Source: Ipomoea triloba
Lineage: Eukaryota; Streptophyta; Magnoliopsida; Solanales; Convolvulaceae
Direction: 5' to 3'
Assembly: GCF_003576645.1 (NCBI RefSeq)
Contig: NC_044920.1
Coordinates: forward strand, 24,797,939 to 24,861,938
Length of the DNA: 64,000 bases
Shown piece by piece: positions 43,066 to 54,207 of the stretch. The translations under genes were made by a program, and so were the position numbers. How positions within the stretch are numbered: the first letter of the stretch is position 1; each line of letters starts with the position of its first letter. Below the pieces are notes generated by a model, which saw nothing but the letters and a program-made list of their open reading frames with translations, searched no databases and was not told the origin of the DNA.

Positions 43066-45122
43066 GCTCAGACTTTCGTACATCCAATAACAATCAGTTC
43101 ACATGTGTTAATGTACCTCAACAGAACAACAGTACTTTTGTAGAGTGATTGTGTGGTGGAAAGAATCTGCATGTGTGCAATATTATGGCATACAATCAGT
43201 CTCATCCGGATTGTTATTTAGTGACTACGACTCTGAAGAGGGATGGGGGAGTGATTGTGTGATGAAAGAAGCTGTATGTGTTGAGTTGAGGTGTGGGGAT
43301 TTTATGGACGAAAGAATTTTAAGAGACAACTATAATTGTGTAGATTTGACATGATTTGGATAAAATTATGTAAATTCAGAATCTTAGATAATTTTGTGAA
43401 AAGTGCTAATGCCATTACTTTCTTTTCAAAATCACAAAGAAGGCAATTATTGCCTTATTTTCACTTTAATTTTTTTTTTAAAGTTTAGGAGAAGGCTTTA
43501 GGAGAAGGCAATAGTCTTTCCCCTCTCAATTTTTTAAAAGCTGAGAAGAAGGCAATAGTAGACAATTTTTATTACTTCGAATTTGTTTTTTAAAATTTTT
43601 ATTTTATTAAATATTAATTAATAACATAAAGTTTTCAAAAAAAATCACATAAACAAAGATTTTAAAATTTTAAATAGTCATTTGTGGTATGATGGATTGT
43701 AGGATAATAATAACGTATCTTTCAATATTTTATTATGTATTTATTTATTTATTTTATTATTTGTATTGCGGTGAACTTGTTTATAATATGAATAAATTGA
43801 GGTACTAACTTCTTCTCTCCCATCTGTACACATAAATTTTTTTTTAAAGAAATGTAGACTAATTAAGTAATTACCTTCTTCATGAAAATCCTAATGAAAA
43901 GAAGGTAATCAGCCTAATACTTTACACAATTTAGTCCACCTTTTTATTTTTACACATATTTGTCTTCCCATCTTAATTTCTGCATATTTTTGTCATTATA
44001 TTAGCCCGAATTTTAATTTTCTTTATGGGCAAGAATTTGTATGCATGTGTAATTATGAATTATGTTGTGTTTTTGCAGTATAGAATCTCGCTCCTACACT
44101 CTATGATGACTAGCAAAGTAAAATTTCTCAACTTACTTTAAGTTAATTACCGAATTATATCGCAAGAGCAACATATCTATCATTTCGTAAATATGTGGAT
44201 ACATCTAAGCTCCCACAAGGACCACTCCCTCACTTATTAAAACAACAAAGCCGTGTCTCATCATTCATTAACTGTATAGTTAGTTGATAGTACGTGTAAC
44301 AAAAAATAATTACATATTGATAATTATTCATTTAATTTGTCCATATTTTCTCTCAACATTAAGCTATTTTGTTTATAGACCATTCCAAATTTCATTAGAA
44401 TTATGACTAATTTGTGTTATTTTGCTAAAAGCAAGGAGTTGGAAGGAGTTTGATAGTTTTGGAGGCAAAGATGAGAATATCAAGGGAATTTTGGAGCAAA
44501 TTACAAACCTTGAAAACTAGCTCTGGTGTTCACGCTCCTAGTCACACACAACAGTTAAATTACAAACCTATCATCGAAACGTGGCTTTAACTACTACGCA
44601 AGTATAAAAAAAAAATAGAATTACGTTTTTGTTACTGGTTATAACTTTTGGGCAGCGAAAAAACATTTGCACAGTTGAGGCAGCTGGCCTGGCAGCGAAT
44701 GGACAGGTGCACTAGGAGGGGGAAATGGGGAATACAAACTTTCATTTTAAAAACATAATTATATTACAACATATATGTATTTCAATTGTATACTACGTGA
44801 TTGTACGTTATAATGTCGTCGTTGGTATTGTTATGGATTTTGAATTGTTTAATTTCAAAAAGAGCAATAATTCTTGTTGATCGGTAACAGGGAGAAAACC
44901 AATAGAATTTTCTACTTCTTGAATTAAATGGAAAAATAATCGCAATTCCTCCTTACCAAACATGTCATTATATTTACAATTCACTTACAATTTTTCCATA
45001 TTTATATAATTTCAACTTATTTTAAATAATAATAATAATATATAAATAAATAAATAAATAAGTAAAAGAACAAGAAAACAAATAGGTCCACTAATCACAA
45101 TGTGAGATTTATGTAATACACA
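43066..45122. other. Intergenic, duplicated but without recognised gene
   Basis: AT-rich. The stretch 44570-44790 (GTGGCTTTAACTACTACGCA, then ACAGTTGAGGCAGC and TGGACAGGTGCACT) is repeated at 56565-56775 and in part at 55590-55680. A small direct repeat GAGAAGGC...AATAG lies at 43490-43560. From about 44985 the sequence matches the upstream region of CYP76 copy 2. Confidence 0.45.
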
Positions 45123-45131
45123 TGTTCAAAT

Positions 45132-45377
45132 GGCAAATTATTGCATGGACCATGGTCCACACAGCTGTGTGGACCAAAAATAAAAAGTACATTATCTTTG
45201 TACTGAAGGTATATTATTTTTGTATTCTAGGTACATTATTTGATCTATCAAATAATGTACCTAGAGTACAAAAATAATGTACCATAAAATAAAATAATGT
45301 ACCTACAGTACAAAAATAATGTACTCTCAGTACAAAAATAATGTGCTTTTTATTTTTGGTCCATGCAATAATGACTG
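45132..45377. mobile_element. MULE-type foldback MITE upstream of CYP76 copy 3
   Basis: Perfect 9-bp duplication TGTTCAAAT (45123-45131 and 45378-45386) flanks a 246-bp foldback with ends ATTATTGCATGGACCA and its complement. The interior repeats AATAATGTAC motifs and contains a 22-bp perfect palindrome at 45154-45175. The corresponding place upstream of CYP76 copy 2 (17633-17641, GTTCAAATAG) has no insertion, which gives an empty site. Confidence 0.8.
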
Positions 45378-46019
45378 TGTTCAAATAGTCGCTACAAATT
45401 TTTTTTGTTATCCAAAAAATAGGCGGACCCACCCACTATCTTAACTTGCCTTTGTTACTCTGCAAGCATTATCTAATGATACTATTATTATTATTATTAT
45501 TAATATTATTATTATTATTATTTTGGAAAATATTTTTTCCTCTACTAAAGTTGGCCCTCTTGAATTGATTCATCGGTATTTTATTTATTTATTTATTTAT
45601 TTTGTGACGAGCAAAATGCCGAGAAAAATATCTTCATATCAAATCTGTTGTTATTGTTGATAGTGACCATTTTACATGATTTATGTACTGATTTTTTCAT
45701 AGATAATTTTGTATTTGTTTAGTGAATCCCCCATTTATATGGACACTATAATTTCTTATTATAGTCAGTGATTTTAGTGTATGCATCTGTAATTATATAA
45801 AAACCAATAGCTTATATATGGCTTCTAAGTTAAATCATTCACTCTCAATAAAAATAAAAAATAAAAAAATCTTCTCACCATGCAAAGCTAGCTTTGTTGA
45901 TCTAACTGATCTATCACTTGAAAATTTTGAACTTGTGAATTAACGTAATGACTAATGATTTACCTCCTCTAAGCCTCTAAGCCAGTAATGTGTGGCGATT
46001 ATGGCCTTAGCTTATATTA
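45378..46019. other. Distal upstream region of CYP76 copy 3
   Basis: Contains AT-rich simple repeats, including an ATT-rich tract at 45483-45525 and (TTTA)n at about 45580-45601. No gene. Confidence 0.5.
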
Positions 46020-46200
46020 TGGGCAAGACTTTGGCACAGCCTCACCTCCATTCGATCAATTCCAATCAAGCCACTTGTGTGAGTTGTGTCAATACCCCTC
46101 AACATGTATAAGAAGACAAAAACATGATTTAATTTATTGAGGCAGCCGCGAGGGACCACGCCAATCTACCTCGGCCATTCTAGATCGATTAAGTGATTGG
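46020..46200 (+). promoter_or_regulatory. Conserved upstream block of CYP76 copy 3
   Basis: Same block as upstream of copy 2 (GGCAAGACTTTGGCACAGCC through GATCGATTAAGTGATTGG), followed by a TATA-like TTTATATATACATAT near 46229. Confidence 0.5.
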
Positions 46201-46297
46201 TTTAGTATCATACCATAGACCATTACGTTTATATATACATATCTAAATCTAAACATAAAGACCACATTGGGATTCAATAGAGGGAGAGAAAGAAAGA

Positions 46298-47888
46298 ATG
46301 GATTTCCAGAGCATGGTAATAGCTGTACTGTTTGCCTGGACTTTGGTCCAAGGCCTCTGTTTACTAGCAAAAAGAAGTAAGAGTGTAGCCAAAAGGCTTT
46401 TACCCGGGCCAGTTCCGTTGCCAGTCATCGGAAACCTTCACTTGCTCGGAGAGCAACCCCACCAATCCCTAGCCAGGCTAGCCCAAAAATATGGTCCGGT
46501 TATGAATCTAAAACTGGGCATGATAAACACTGTGGTCATTTCCTCACCCGCCATGGCCAAAGAAGCTCTGCAGAAGCAAGACTTAGCCTTCTCTACTCAC
46601 CGGTCAATCCCTGATGCTCTGCGGGCCAACAACCATTCCCAATTCTCTGTTGGTTTACTCCCTGTTGCCACCAAGTGGAGAGCCCTTCGTAAGATCATGA
46701 ATTCCAACATCTTTTCTGGCAGCAGGCTCGAGACCAACCAACAGCTAAGGGCTAAAAAGATCCAGGAGCTTATAATTTACTGCCAAAAGAGCAGCGAGGT
46801 AGGGGAAGCTGTGGATATTGGGCGTGCAGCTTTCAGGACTACCCTCAATTTGCTATCAAACACCATTTTCTCTAAAGATTTAACGGACCCTTATTCGGAT
46901 TCCGGTAAAGAGTTCAAGGATTTGGTGTGGAATATAATGGTGGAAGCTGGAAAGCCCAACCTGGCTGATTACTTTCCCTTTCTTGAAAAGTTTGATCCCC
47001 AGGGTATCCGGTGTCGCATGACATGCCATTTCACTAAGGCGCTACACCTTTTTCAAGATTTGATTGATGAACGGCTGGAGGAGAGGAAAATGAAAGGCAA
47101 CAAAAATGATGATGCATTAGATTCACTTCTCAATGTCAGCCAAGAAAGGCCTGAGGAGATTGATACGACTCACATGCAGCACATGTTTTTGGTATGTTAA
47201 CTTTAGTCCCCTTCAATTCACATTATTGGTTCGGGTATCTATAACTTGCTATATTGAATCTTACCCGCATACATGTTAATAGGATTTATTTGTTGCTGGG
47301 ACTGATACATCATCAAGCACATTAGAGTGGGCAATGACGGAACTTCTTAAGAACCCAGAGACCATGGCAAAAGCACAAGCCGAGCTTGCAGATGTAATTG
47401 GTAAAGGCAAGCCAATACAGGAAGCTGATGTTTCTCGTCTACCTTACCTGCAGTGCATCTTGAAAGAAACCTTTAGAATGCACCCACCGGCTCCATTATT
47501 GATTCCGCGTAAAGTTGGATACGAAGTCAACCTATGTGAATACACTATTCCTAAGGACTCGCACATTCTAGTTAATGTGTGGGCAATTGGACGTGACCCC
47601 AACATTTGGGAGAAGCCATTAGTTTTCAAACCTGAGAGGTTTCAAAATTTAGAAATGGACTTTAGGGGACAAGATTTTGAGCTCATTCCATTTGGCGGAG
47701 GCAGAAGAATTTGTCCCGGACTGCCACTGGCAACAAAAACCGTCCCTGTAATGTTGGGGTCGTTGTTGAACTCATTCCAATGGAAGCTTGAGGGAAACAT
47801 TGCACCCAAAGATTTGGACATGAAGGAGAAGTTTGGCTTTACAATTGCTAAAGATTGCCCTCTTAAGGCCATACCTATTCCCATTTAA
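46298..47888 (+). CDS. CYP76-family cytochrome P450 (geraniol 8-hydroxylase-like), copy 3
   Basis: Exon 1 is 46298-47191 and exon 2 is 47283-47888, giving 499 residues with the same intron position and length as copy 2. Motifs: hinge LPGPVPLPVIGN (the usual first Pro at residue 35 is Leu), I-helix AGTDTSSS, KETFR, PERF, and FGGGRRICPGLP with Cys near 442. The frame is clean. Most differences from copy 2 are single substitutions, some in a substrate-contact part of exon 2 (PAPLLIPRKVGYEVNLCEY against PVPFLLPRKVEHDVNLCGY). Copies 2 and 3 therefore look like a recent pair whose activities could differ. Flanks on both sides are shared with copy 2. Confidence 0.92.
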
Positions 47889-48429
47889 CATAGTGCCACT
47901 CTAGTTTGTGTTACGTTCTGCAGCAGTAGTGTTCAATAAAAGATATATGTATTGCTCTATTTTAGCTTATAATATATTGTCAGAAGCTTTGTGATATATG
48001 ATATGATTTAGCATTGTCACCCAACTTGGTTGTGAAATAACTACTACATACAACCTTAGCTTGCTTGTGAAGTTTGCTGCATCTCATGCATGTTATTTGA
48101 ATTGGACCGGCCCTTTCAACCAATTGTTATATTATATTGTAGAGCAAAGCTTACTATGTACATGGTGAATTATGTCCAATTAACTTATTATCTAATTTCA
48201 CTTAACATGTTAAATAAACGCATTTATTTGTTATGACGCCAGACTGATACATCATTAAGCACATATTCTTCCAACTCTTTGTTGTTGTTTATTATTCAGT
48301 ACATTTAGATTGTATTGCAACACTAGTTCCAACACACAAGACCAGAAGAATAATTTGTGGAAATAAAAACGAGTAGAAAGAAACAATTTGAGACAAAAAA
48401 AAAATACTCCAAATCTATGAGACACACAT
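47889..48429. other. 3' flank of CYP76 copy 3
   Basis: Homologous to the flank of copy 2, including the small exon-2 relic (ACTGATACATCATTAAGCAC near 48243). No gene. Confidence 0.55.
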
Positions 48430-48790
48430 CTTAAATTAAATGATAGTTTTTTGCTACGGTGGGTGCTGTTTTGCTTTTTATCAAATGGAGGTTTCATTGC
48501 CCCCTCATGGTGGAGTCTTTAGCATGTATATGTAAGGAATTCTTATCTTGGTTAAATGGTCGCGAAGTGTCATAGGTGGAGCTTCTCACGGATTGTTCCA
48601 ATCTTTATTGCTTTAACATCTTCTCATACTGATCTTTTCTCTTATATTAGCTTTATTATTAATGATTGTAGAGCTGATATGTCTTCTTTAAATTACTCGG
48701 TTAGCTTAGTTTCTAGATATGGCTCACACTCTAGCTTCATCTGCCTATTGTTAAACTAACACTTTGTACTGGAACTCCGTTCCTTCTAGT
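48430..48790 (+). pseudogene. LINE 3' remnant (RNase H region), second copy
   Basis: Traces such as IINDCRADMSSLNYSVS and SHTLASSA match the copy at 20800-21245 with additional deletions and frameshifts. Confidence 0.6.
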
Positions 48791-49331
48791 TGGTCCTAGA
48801 TTTATAGGTGTTACTATACTTTTAGTTATTTATTTTCAAAATATCCACATTTGGTCCTAGTATTATTGTGGCATAACAATTTTTCATCCTCCATCCGTAG
48901 AAAAAAACATTTAAATGGCATTAAATATAATGACATTATAGTCCATTCAGCTCTAAGTGTTAATTCATTTTTTTTTTGTGGTTTTAGATTTATATGTGTT
49001 ATTTCACTTTTAGTCTTTTAAAAAAAAAAATTTATAACATCCTCGGTGGTCATAGCATTATTGTGGCATGGCCTTTATTTGTCATTCATCAATAAATATG
49101 CTTAAATGACATTAAAAATGAAATTCTTTTTTTTTTTGTCATTCATCAATAAATATGTTTAAATGACATTAAAAATGAAATTATTAATCACTCAAAATCC
49201 TCTTTTTTTTTTCTTCTTGGTAATAGAAGAATATAATACAAAGGTTTTCTATATCTGTAAAAAAATTATATACACTGATCATATACCATAATTGATAGCA
49301 TAAATAATTCAAATTAAAATTCATGCATAGC

Positions 49332-49791
49332 TGATGGGGAATACCCCAGGGTCAAATATACAATCGGTGTGATCGGATGGTCAGCGAACCTTTGGGCCGA
49401 CCATATGTCTCATCCCGGTCGTATCCCCTGTTCTGGCCCCGTAGCCTCTACACTCTGGACCCACCTAATCTCCCGACCTCAAAGCTCTAAGACCTCGACC
49501 TCCACCCTGACATAAGACAGAGATTAAGGCACGTGTACGGCCCCAGAGTATGGCAGTGTACGGTCCCCAAGTGTTCAGCATGCCGACTGCGCGGAACTTG
49601 CGCCCCTCAGTTCGCTACTATAAATACCTGCATTTATTAAGGAGAAAAGACTTTTGGCAACCTACTCTTGGTCTGTGATATACTTCCCGATCACGTCTCC
49701 CATGATCCCTTAAGCTGCTTAACCCGACCTTTTGTAACTGATAGTCCTAACTTGTGTTGAGATCGTATCTTTCCGAGTATTTATACTATCA
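49332..49791. mobile_element. Solo LTR (460 bp)
   Basis: The element starts TGATGGGGAATACC, ends ATTTATACTATCA and is flanked by a perfect ATAGC duplication (49327-49331 and 49792-49796). It has a TATA-like ACTATAAATACC at about 49617. No internal region or second LTR is present. The paralogous place at about 41735 reads ATTCATAGCATTTTCAAAA, an intact empty site. Confidence 0.88.
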
Positions 49792-49796
49792 ATAGC

Positions 49797-50310
49797 ATTT
49801 TCAAAAATCATTTTCCAAGTTTTCAAATGAATGCTTAATTTATGGAGAATTGGGTGTGATGCAAATATTTAGGAAAATCATTTGATCTTGAAGTCTTGAG
49901 AGGTTTTGAAATTCTAGAATGAATGTTAATAGGGCAAAACTTTTAGCGCATTCCATTTGGTTCTAGCGGAAATATCAATTTTCTTTACAATGTCAATAAT
50001 GGTGTTGAAAACGAGTGGTCATCGACTGGCCAACTTTATCACTCAAGTCAATGAAATAAAATATAAATAATGGAGAAAAAATAATGGACACAAATATGCT
50101 TTATGTGAAAATCATAAAGTGAAAATAACAGTTACTTTTTTTTTTCCTGTGGTGCAAAGCCAAAATTCCTTGCAATTCATTATCTTCCAAGGAATTTTAG
50201 TACATGTACAATTTTACATAGAGAATTCTCTAGTTTAAAGAATGCGTAGATGTGGATGTTCTTTTTGGTTAGGAAAAACTGTTGTCCGAAATTCCGTTCA
50301 ACTACAATTT
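49797..50310 (+). pseudogene. CYP76 exon-2 relic in duplicated segment B
   Basis: 49830-49990 matches the relic at 41760-41945 (GATGCAAATATTTAGGAAAA, TTTTAGCGCATTCCATTTGG). Decayed, no frame. Confidence 0.6.
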
Positions 50311-50619
50311 TTGGTCAAAGATAGCGTCCAATCGAACAAATATAGGACAAAAATTCCAAAAAGAAACCCACTATTGTAAAACACGGGAATTTCCGTTCAA
50401 TGCTGAAAGGAAAACTCACATATAGAAACAAACAATATTAATCTTTGTCTGGTGTGCTAAACTCAAGTCAAAGCTCTGTTTAAATAGTAAAGATCTGAAG
50501 TCACGTATTATTTAAAGGATCTTAACCATTCATTAATTTATGGTAAATATTAATTAAATCATATAAGTAAATCGTGAATCACACAACTTTTCCGTGGCTT
50601 GCATTTTTCCCAACATCTA

Positions 50620-50740
50620 GTACCTCAACCATCACTTCCAATAATAATTGGGTCGTTGGTGTACTCATTGCGGTGGAAGATTGAAGGGGAGATAGCGCCA
50701 AATTAGGATTTGGACATGGAGAAGTGCGACATGTGATAAT
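50620..50740 (+). pseudogene. CYP76 exon-2 C-terminal relic
   Basis: Reads LIAVEDxRG-like broken frames; nucleotides match GTCGTTG-TG-ACTCATT-CGGTGGAAGATT and ATTTGGACATGGAGAAG of CYP76 3' ends (as at 42955). Confidence 0.6.
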
Positions 50741-51179
50741 GAGCAAGACTTCCGTATATCCATATACAATCAGTCCACATGTGTTAATGTCCCTCAACAG
50801 AACAACAGTACTTTTCTAGAGTGATTGTGTGGTGGAAATTAAAGAATATGCATGTATGCAATATTATGGAAATTCTAGAGTGATTGTCCATATTTTTTCC
50901 TCTACATTAAGTTATTTTGTCCTTAGATTATTCCAAGTTTTACGAGGATTGTGACTAATTTGTGTTAGTTTTGCAATAATCGAGTGAAACTTGCAAATAT
51001 TATGCGGGAGTATGTATTTGATAAGCTTCAAACTTGTGTAATAGCAAGTAAATTACACATGAGAGATAAACTGTATTAAGAAAACTTTGTGCATTGAGCT
51101 TGACTAGGAGGTTGTCCGCAAGAATAGCCCAGGTCTTTGAAGCCTTAACTTTCAAACATCATTTTCCAACATTTCAAAT

Positions 51180-51340
51180 GGACGCTTAATTTATGAAGAA
51201 TTGGGTGTGATCCAAATATTTGGGGAAATCATTTGATCTTGAAGTCTGAGACGTTTTAAAATTCGGGAGTGAATATTATGGGGCAAAACTTTTAGCTCAT
51301 TCCATTTGGTGCTAGCTAAAAGATTTTCCTTACAATGTTA
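51180..51340 (+). pseudogene. CYP76 exon-2 relic, third segment copy
   Basis: GTGTGATCCAAATATTTGGG, then TTTTAGCTCATTCCATTTGG. Sequence to about 51820 follows segment A (for instance AGAGAACTCTCTTATTTAAA and AAGAAGGATATTTTGGAAAG). Confidence 0.6.
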
Positions 51341-51421
51341 ATAATGGTGTTGAAAATGGGCGGTCATTCGCTAGCCAACACTATTGCTCAATCAATGAAA
51401 TAAAATATAAATGGACACTAT

Positions 51422-51426
<5 letters not shown>

Positions 51427-51477
<51 letters not shown>
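51427..51477. repeat. (AT)n microsatellite
   Basis: About 25 AT units. Confidence 0.95.
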
Positions 51478-51479
<2 letters not shown>

Positions 51480-51924
51480 ACACAAATATGTTTTACTTGA
51501 AAACCATAGGTTTTTTTTTTTTTGTTGTTGCTGTTGTTTTTTTTTTTTTTTTTTTGCAAAGCCAAAATTCACTATCTTGCAAGGAATTTTAGTACATGTA
51601 TAATTTTGTATAGAGAACTCTCTTATTTAAAGAATGTGTAGATGTGAATGCTCTTTTTCTCTATCTCTTTCTTGTCTTGGCTTATGACTTTTTATAGTGG
51701 AGGAGAGATAGTGTACATGATAATTGGATATTTTTGGTAGAGGGGCATAATTAATGGGATGAGGATGTGATTTAAGGAAAAAGAAGGATATTTTGGAAAG
51801 ATGAGTTGATTTAAGTTGACCTAAATTCTCCTTTCAAAATTACAAGATTGTCATTGAATGCCTTCTTTTAATGTTTGAGAGTTATCATAATTATTTTTCA
51901 ATGACTTTGACCAAGCCACCGAAA

Positions 51925-52953
51925 CCAATAGTTATCGTGTGGACCATATACATTTTTATAACTTATAATGTACATTATTTTTACATATAAAGTACATGAC
52001 TCTAACACATAATGTACATTATCTTACTACAAAATTTCATTATTCTAACTCATAATGTACATTATTCTAATATATAAAGGTTATGTTTGGCAAACCTAGT
52101 TGAAAAGTAGCTGAAAGCTGAAAAGTAGCTGAAAACTTAAAAGCTATAAGCTCAAAGATGAAATCTGAAGAGTTGTTAAGCTAGTTGTTATGCTTAAAAG
52201 TGTTTGGTAAAATTAGCTTTTTGATAAGCTGATAAATGTAAAAAGACTAAAAAGGACACATTCATTCAATTTAAATAGTTTTAAATTTAAATAGATTTGT
52301 TTATATATTAAAATATAAAATAGTGAAATCAATATATTTTAATAAAATATAAAGTAAGAACATATATTTGAAAGAATATAAAGTAAAACAAAATGTTTAT
52401 AATTCATAAGATTAGTTCATACAAAAATCAATGTTCAAACACAAATGTCAAATTGAAATCACAACCAAACATATTAAAGAGAAAAAAAATCAAAAAGGTT
52501 TAGCCAAAAAAGTTTTAATTGGGAAGGGTAATGATGTCATTTCTTTAAAATAATAAGGTTAAAGATGGAAAAAAAGTTAGAAAGCTACTAGCTTATTTTG
52601 AAACGCTACCTTAGGTAGTGTTAAAAAATAAGCTCTTATTTTAAACTACTAGCTTATTTTAGGAACATTACCAAACAGAGCTTATAGCTTATAAGTAGCT
52701 TAAAATAAGCTATAAGCTCCTAAATAAGCTTTGCCAAACAGAGTCAAAGTATATTATTCTAACACATAATGTACATTATTTTACCCCGGAAGTTTCATTA
52801 TTCTAACACATAATGTACATTATTCTAACTAACTCATAATGTACATTATTTTACCCCGAAAAGTTCATTATTCTAACACATAATGTACATTATTCTAACT
52901 AACTCATAAAATTTAACGATGTCGTTTCGGACCGTGGTCCATACAATAATTTG
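51925..52953. mobile_element. MULE-type foldback element with a nested hAT-like MITE
   Basis: Perfect 9-bp duplication CCACCGAAA (51916-51924 and 52954-52962). Ends ATAGTTATCGTGTGGACCAT and, from the right, AAATTATTGTATGGACCACG relate it to the element at 45132. The interior is an array of AACACATAATGTACATTATT-type units, split by another insertion. Confidence 0.75.
52080..52743. mobile_element. hAT-like MITE nested in the foldback element
   Basis: Ends ATGTTTGGCAAACCTAG and, from the right, CTGTTTGGCAAAGCTTATTT with many AGCTTATAGC/AAGTAGCT subterminal motifs are typical of plant hAT MITEs. Exact ends and the 8-bp duplication could not be fixed. Confidence 0.55.
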
Positions 52954-53024
52954 CCACCGAAATGGTGTATATGAGATCGTTATACCGTGGACCAGATTGT
53001 GCACTGCACCCCGTAAGGAGATGA

Positions 53025-53185
53025 GTTACGTGTAGTCTATAAACGGTCCACATTTGCGGGCATAGGAGCTGGCCCAGGGGGAATCGTCACTTGTGTGGAA
53101 ATTGAACCCGGATTCTCCCAAAATTCCTCCCCACAAAGAAAGCTCACTTGCCACTTGAGCTATCCGTTGGGTTACAAATTTGCAT
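53025..53185 (-). repeat. tRNA-derived SINE
   Basis: The minus strand starts TTTGTAACCCAACGGATAGC, TCAAGTGGC (A-box-like), later GGGTTCAATTTCC (B-box). The same head occurs at 57600-57805 and in part at 15765. Confidence 0.55.
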
Positions 53186-54207
53186 TTGTAATTATGAATT
53201 ATGATGTGTTTTTGCAACATAGAATCTCAAACCTACACACTACTATGGCTAGGAAATTAAAGTAATTAATTTCTCAACTTATTTTGAGTTAATTGGTGAA
53301 TTATACCCCAAGAGCAACATATCTATCATTTCATATATATATATATATATGTGGACACATCAAATTAAAGCTCCCACAAGGGCCACTCCCTCACTTATTA
53401 AAACAACAAAGCCATGTCTCATCATACCATTCCCTCACTTATTAAAACAAACAAGGCCATGTCTCATCATTCATCAACTGTATACACAGCTAGGATTTTT
53501 GTATTCATATGATGGACATTGGTGTTGTTAATAATATCAAGTGAAACTATATTTGCTTGTTATACCTAATTGTATCGAGCAACAATGTTGATAGTGCTTG
53601 TAAGTTACACGCACTATAAACATTATATATATATAGAGAGAGGAAGGGTTCAAGTGAGAACACATCTTCCATCTTGAGAATTTTACCATTAGCAATAATC
53701 GAATGAAACCTGCAATTCTGCAAATACTATGCGTGAGTATGTATTTAGTAAGCTTCAATCTTGTGTAATAGTAGGTAAATCACACCTGAGAAATAAATTG
53801 CACTAAGAAAATTCTGTGCTTTCAGCTCGATATATTGGGAGGGTGTCGGCAAGCTAGAATAGGACGCACAGGTCTTTTGAAGCCTTAGCTTGTGATCTGA
53901 GAGAAAATGGGGGCTAGGGAGCCCAGAAAACTAGCATGAATGATTGGATGAAACATGAAAGCAAGAAATTAAAGCGCTCTTTATAGTCACAATTAAATTA
54001 AACCCGAGACTTAATAAAACGCTATCTAAGGCATATTATTTCTGAGATGATGTCAAACACCTTGTGTTCCAGTTTGAGGCGGACAATTTGAGAAAGTATA
54101 AATGAACATATACTATATTGTAATAGAGTTAGTAGTACTAAAAAAAATCTGAAATGATGATCATATATAACCTTCATAGACCATACCATAACTTCAAGAG
54201 AGAGAGA
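53186..54207. other. Upstream region of CYP76 copy 4
   Basis: No gene. A short direct repeat CCACTCCCTCACTTATTAAAACAA recurs in part within 53385-53460, and the region has weak similarity to 44090-44290. It lacks the upstream block found before copies 2, 3 and 5. Confidence 0.45.

Noticed and set aside
54154..54207. Upstream in-frame ATG for CYP76 copy 4
   Set aside because: The extra 18 residues precede the membrane anchor shared by all copies and correspond to their 5' leader, so the start at 54208 is preferred.
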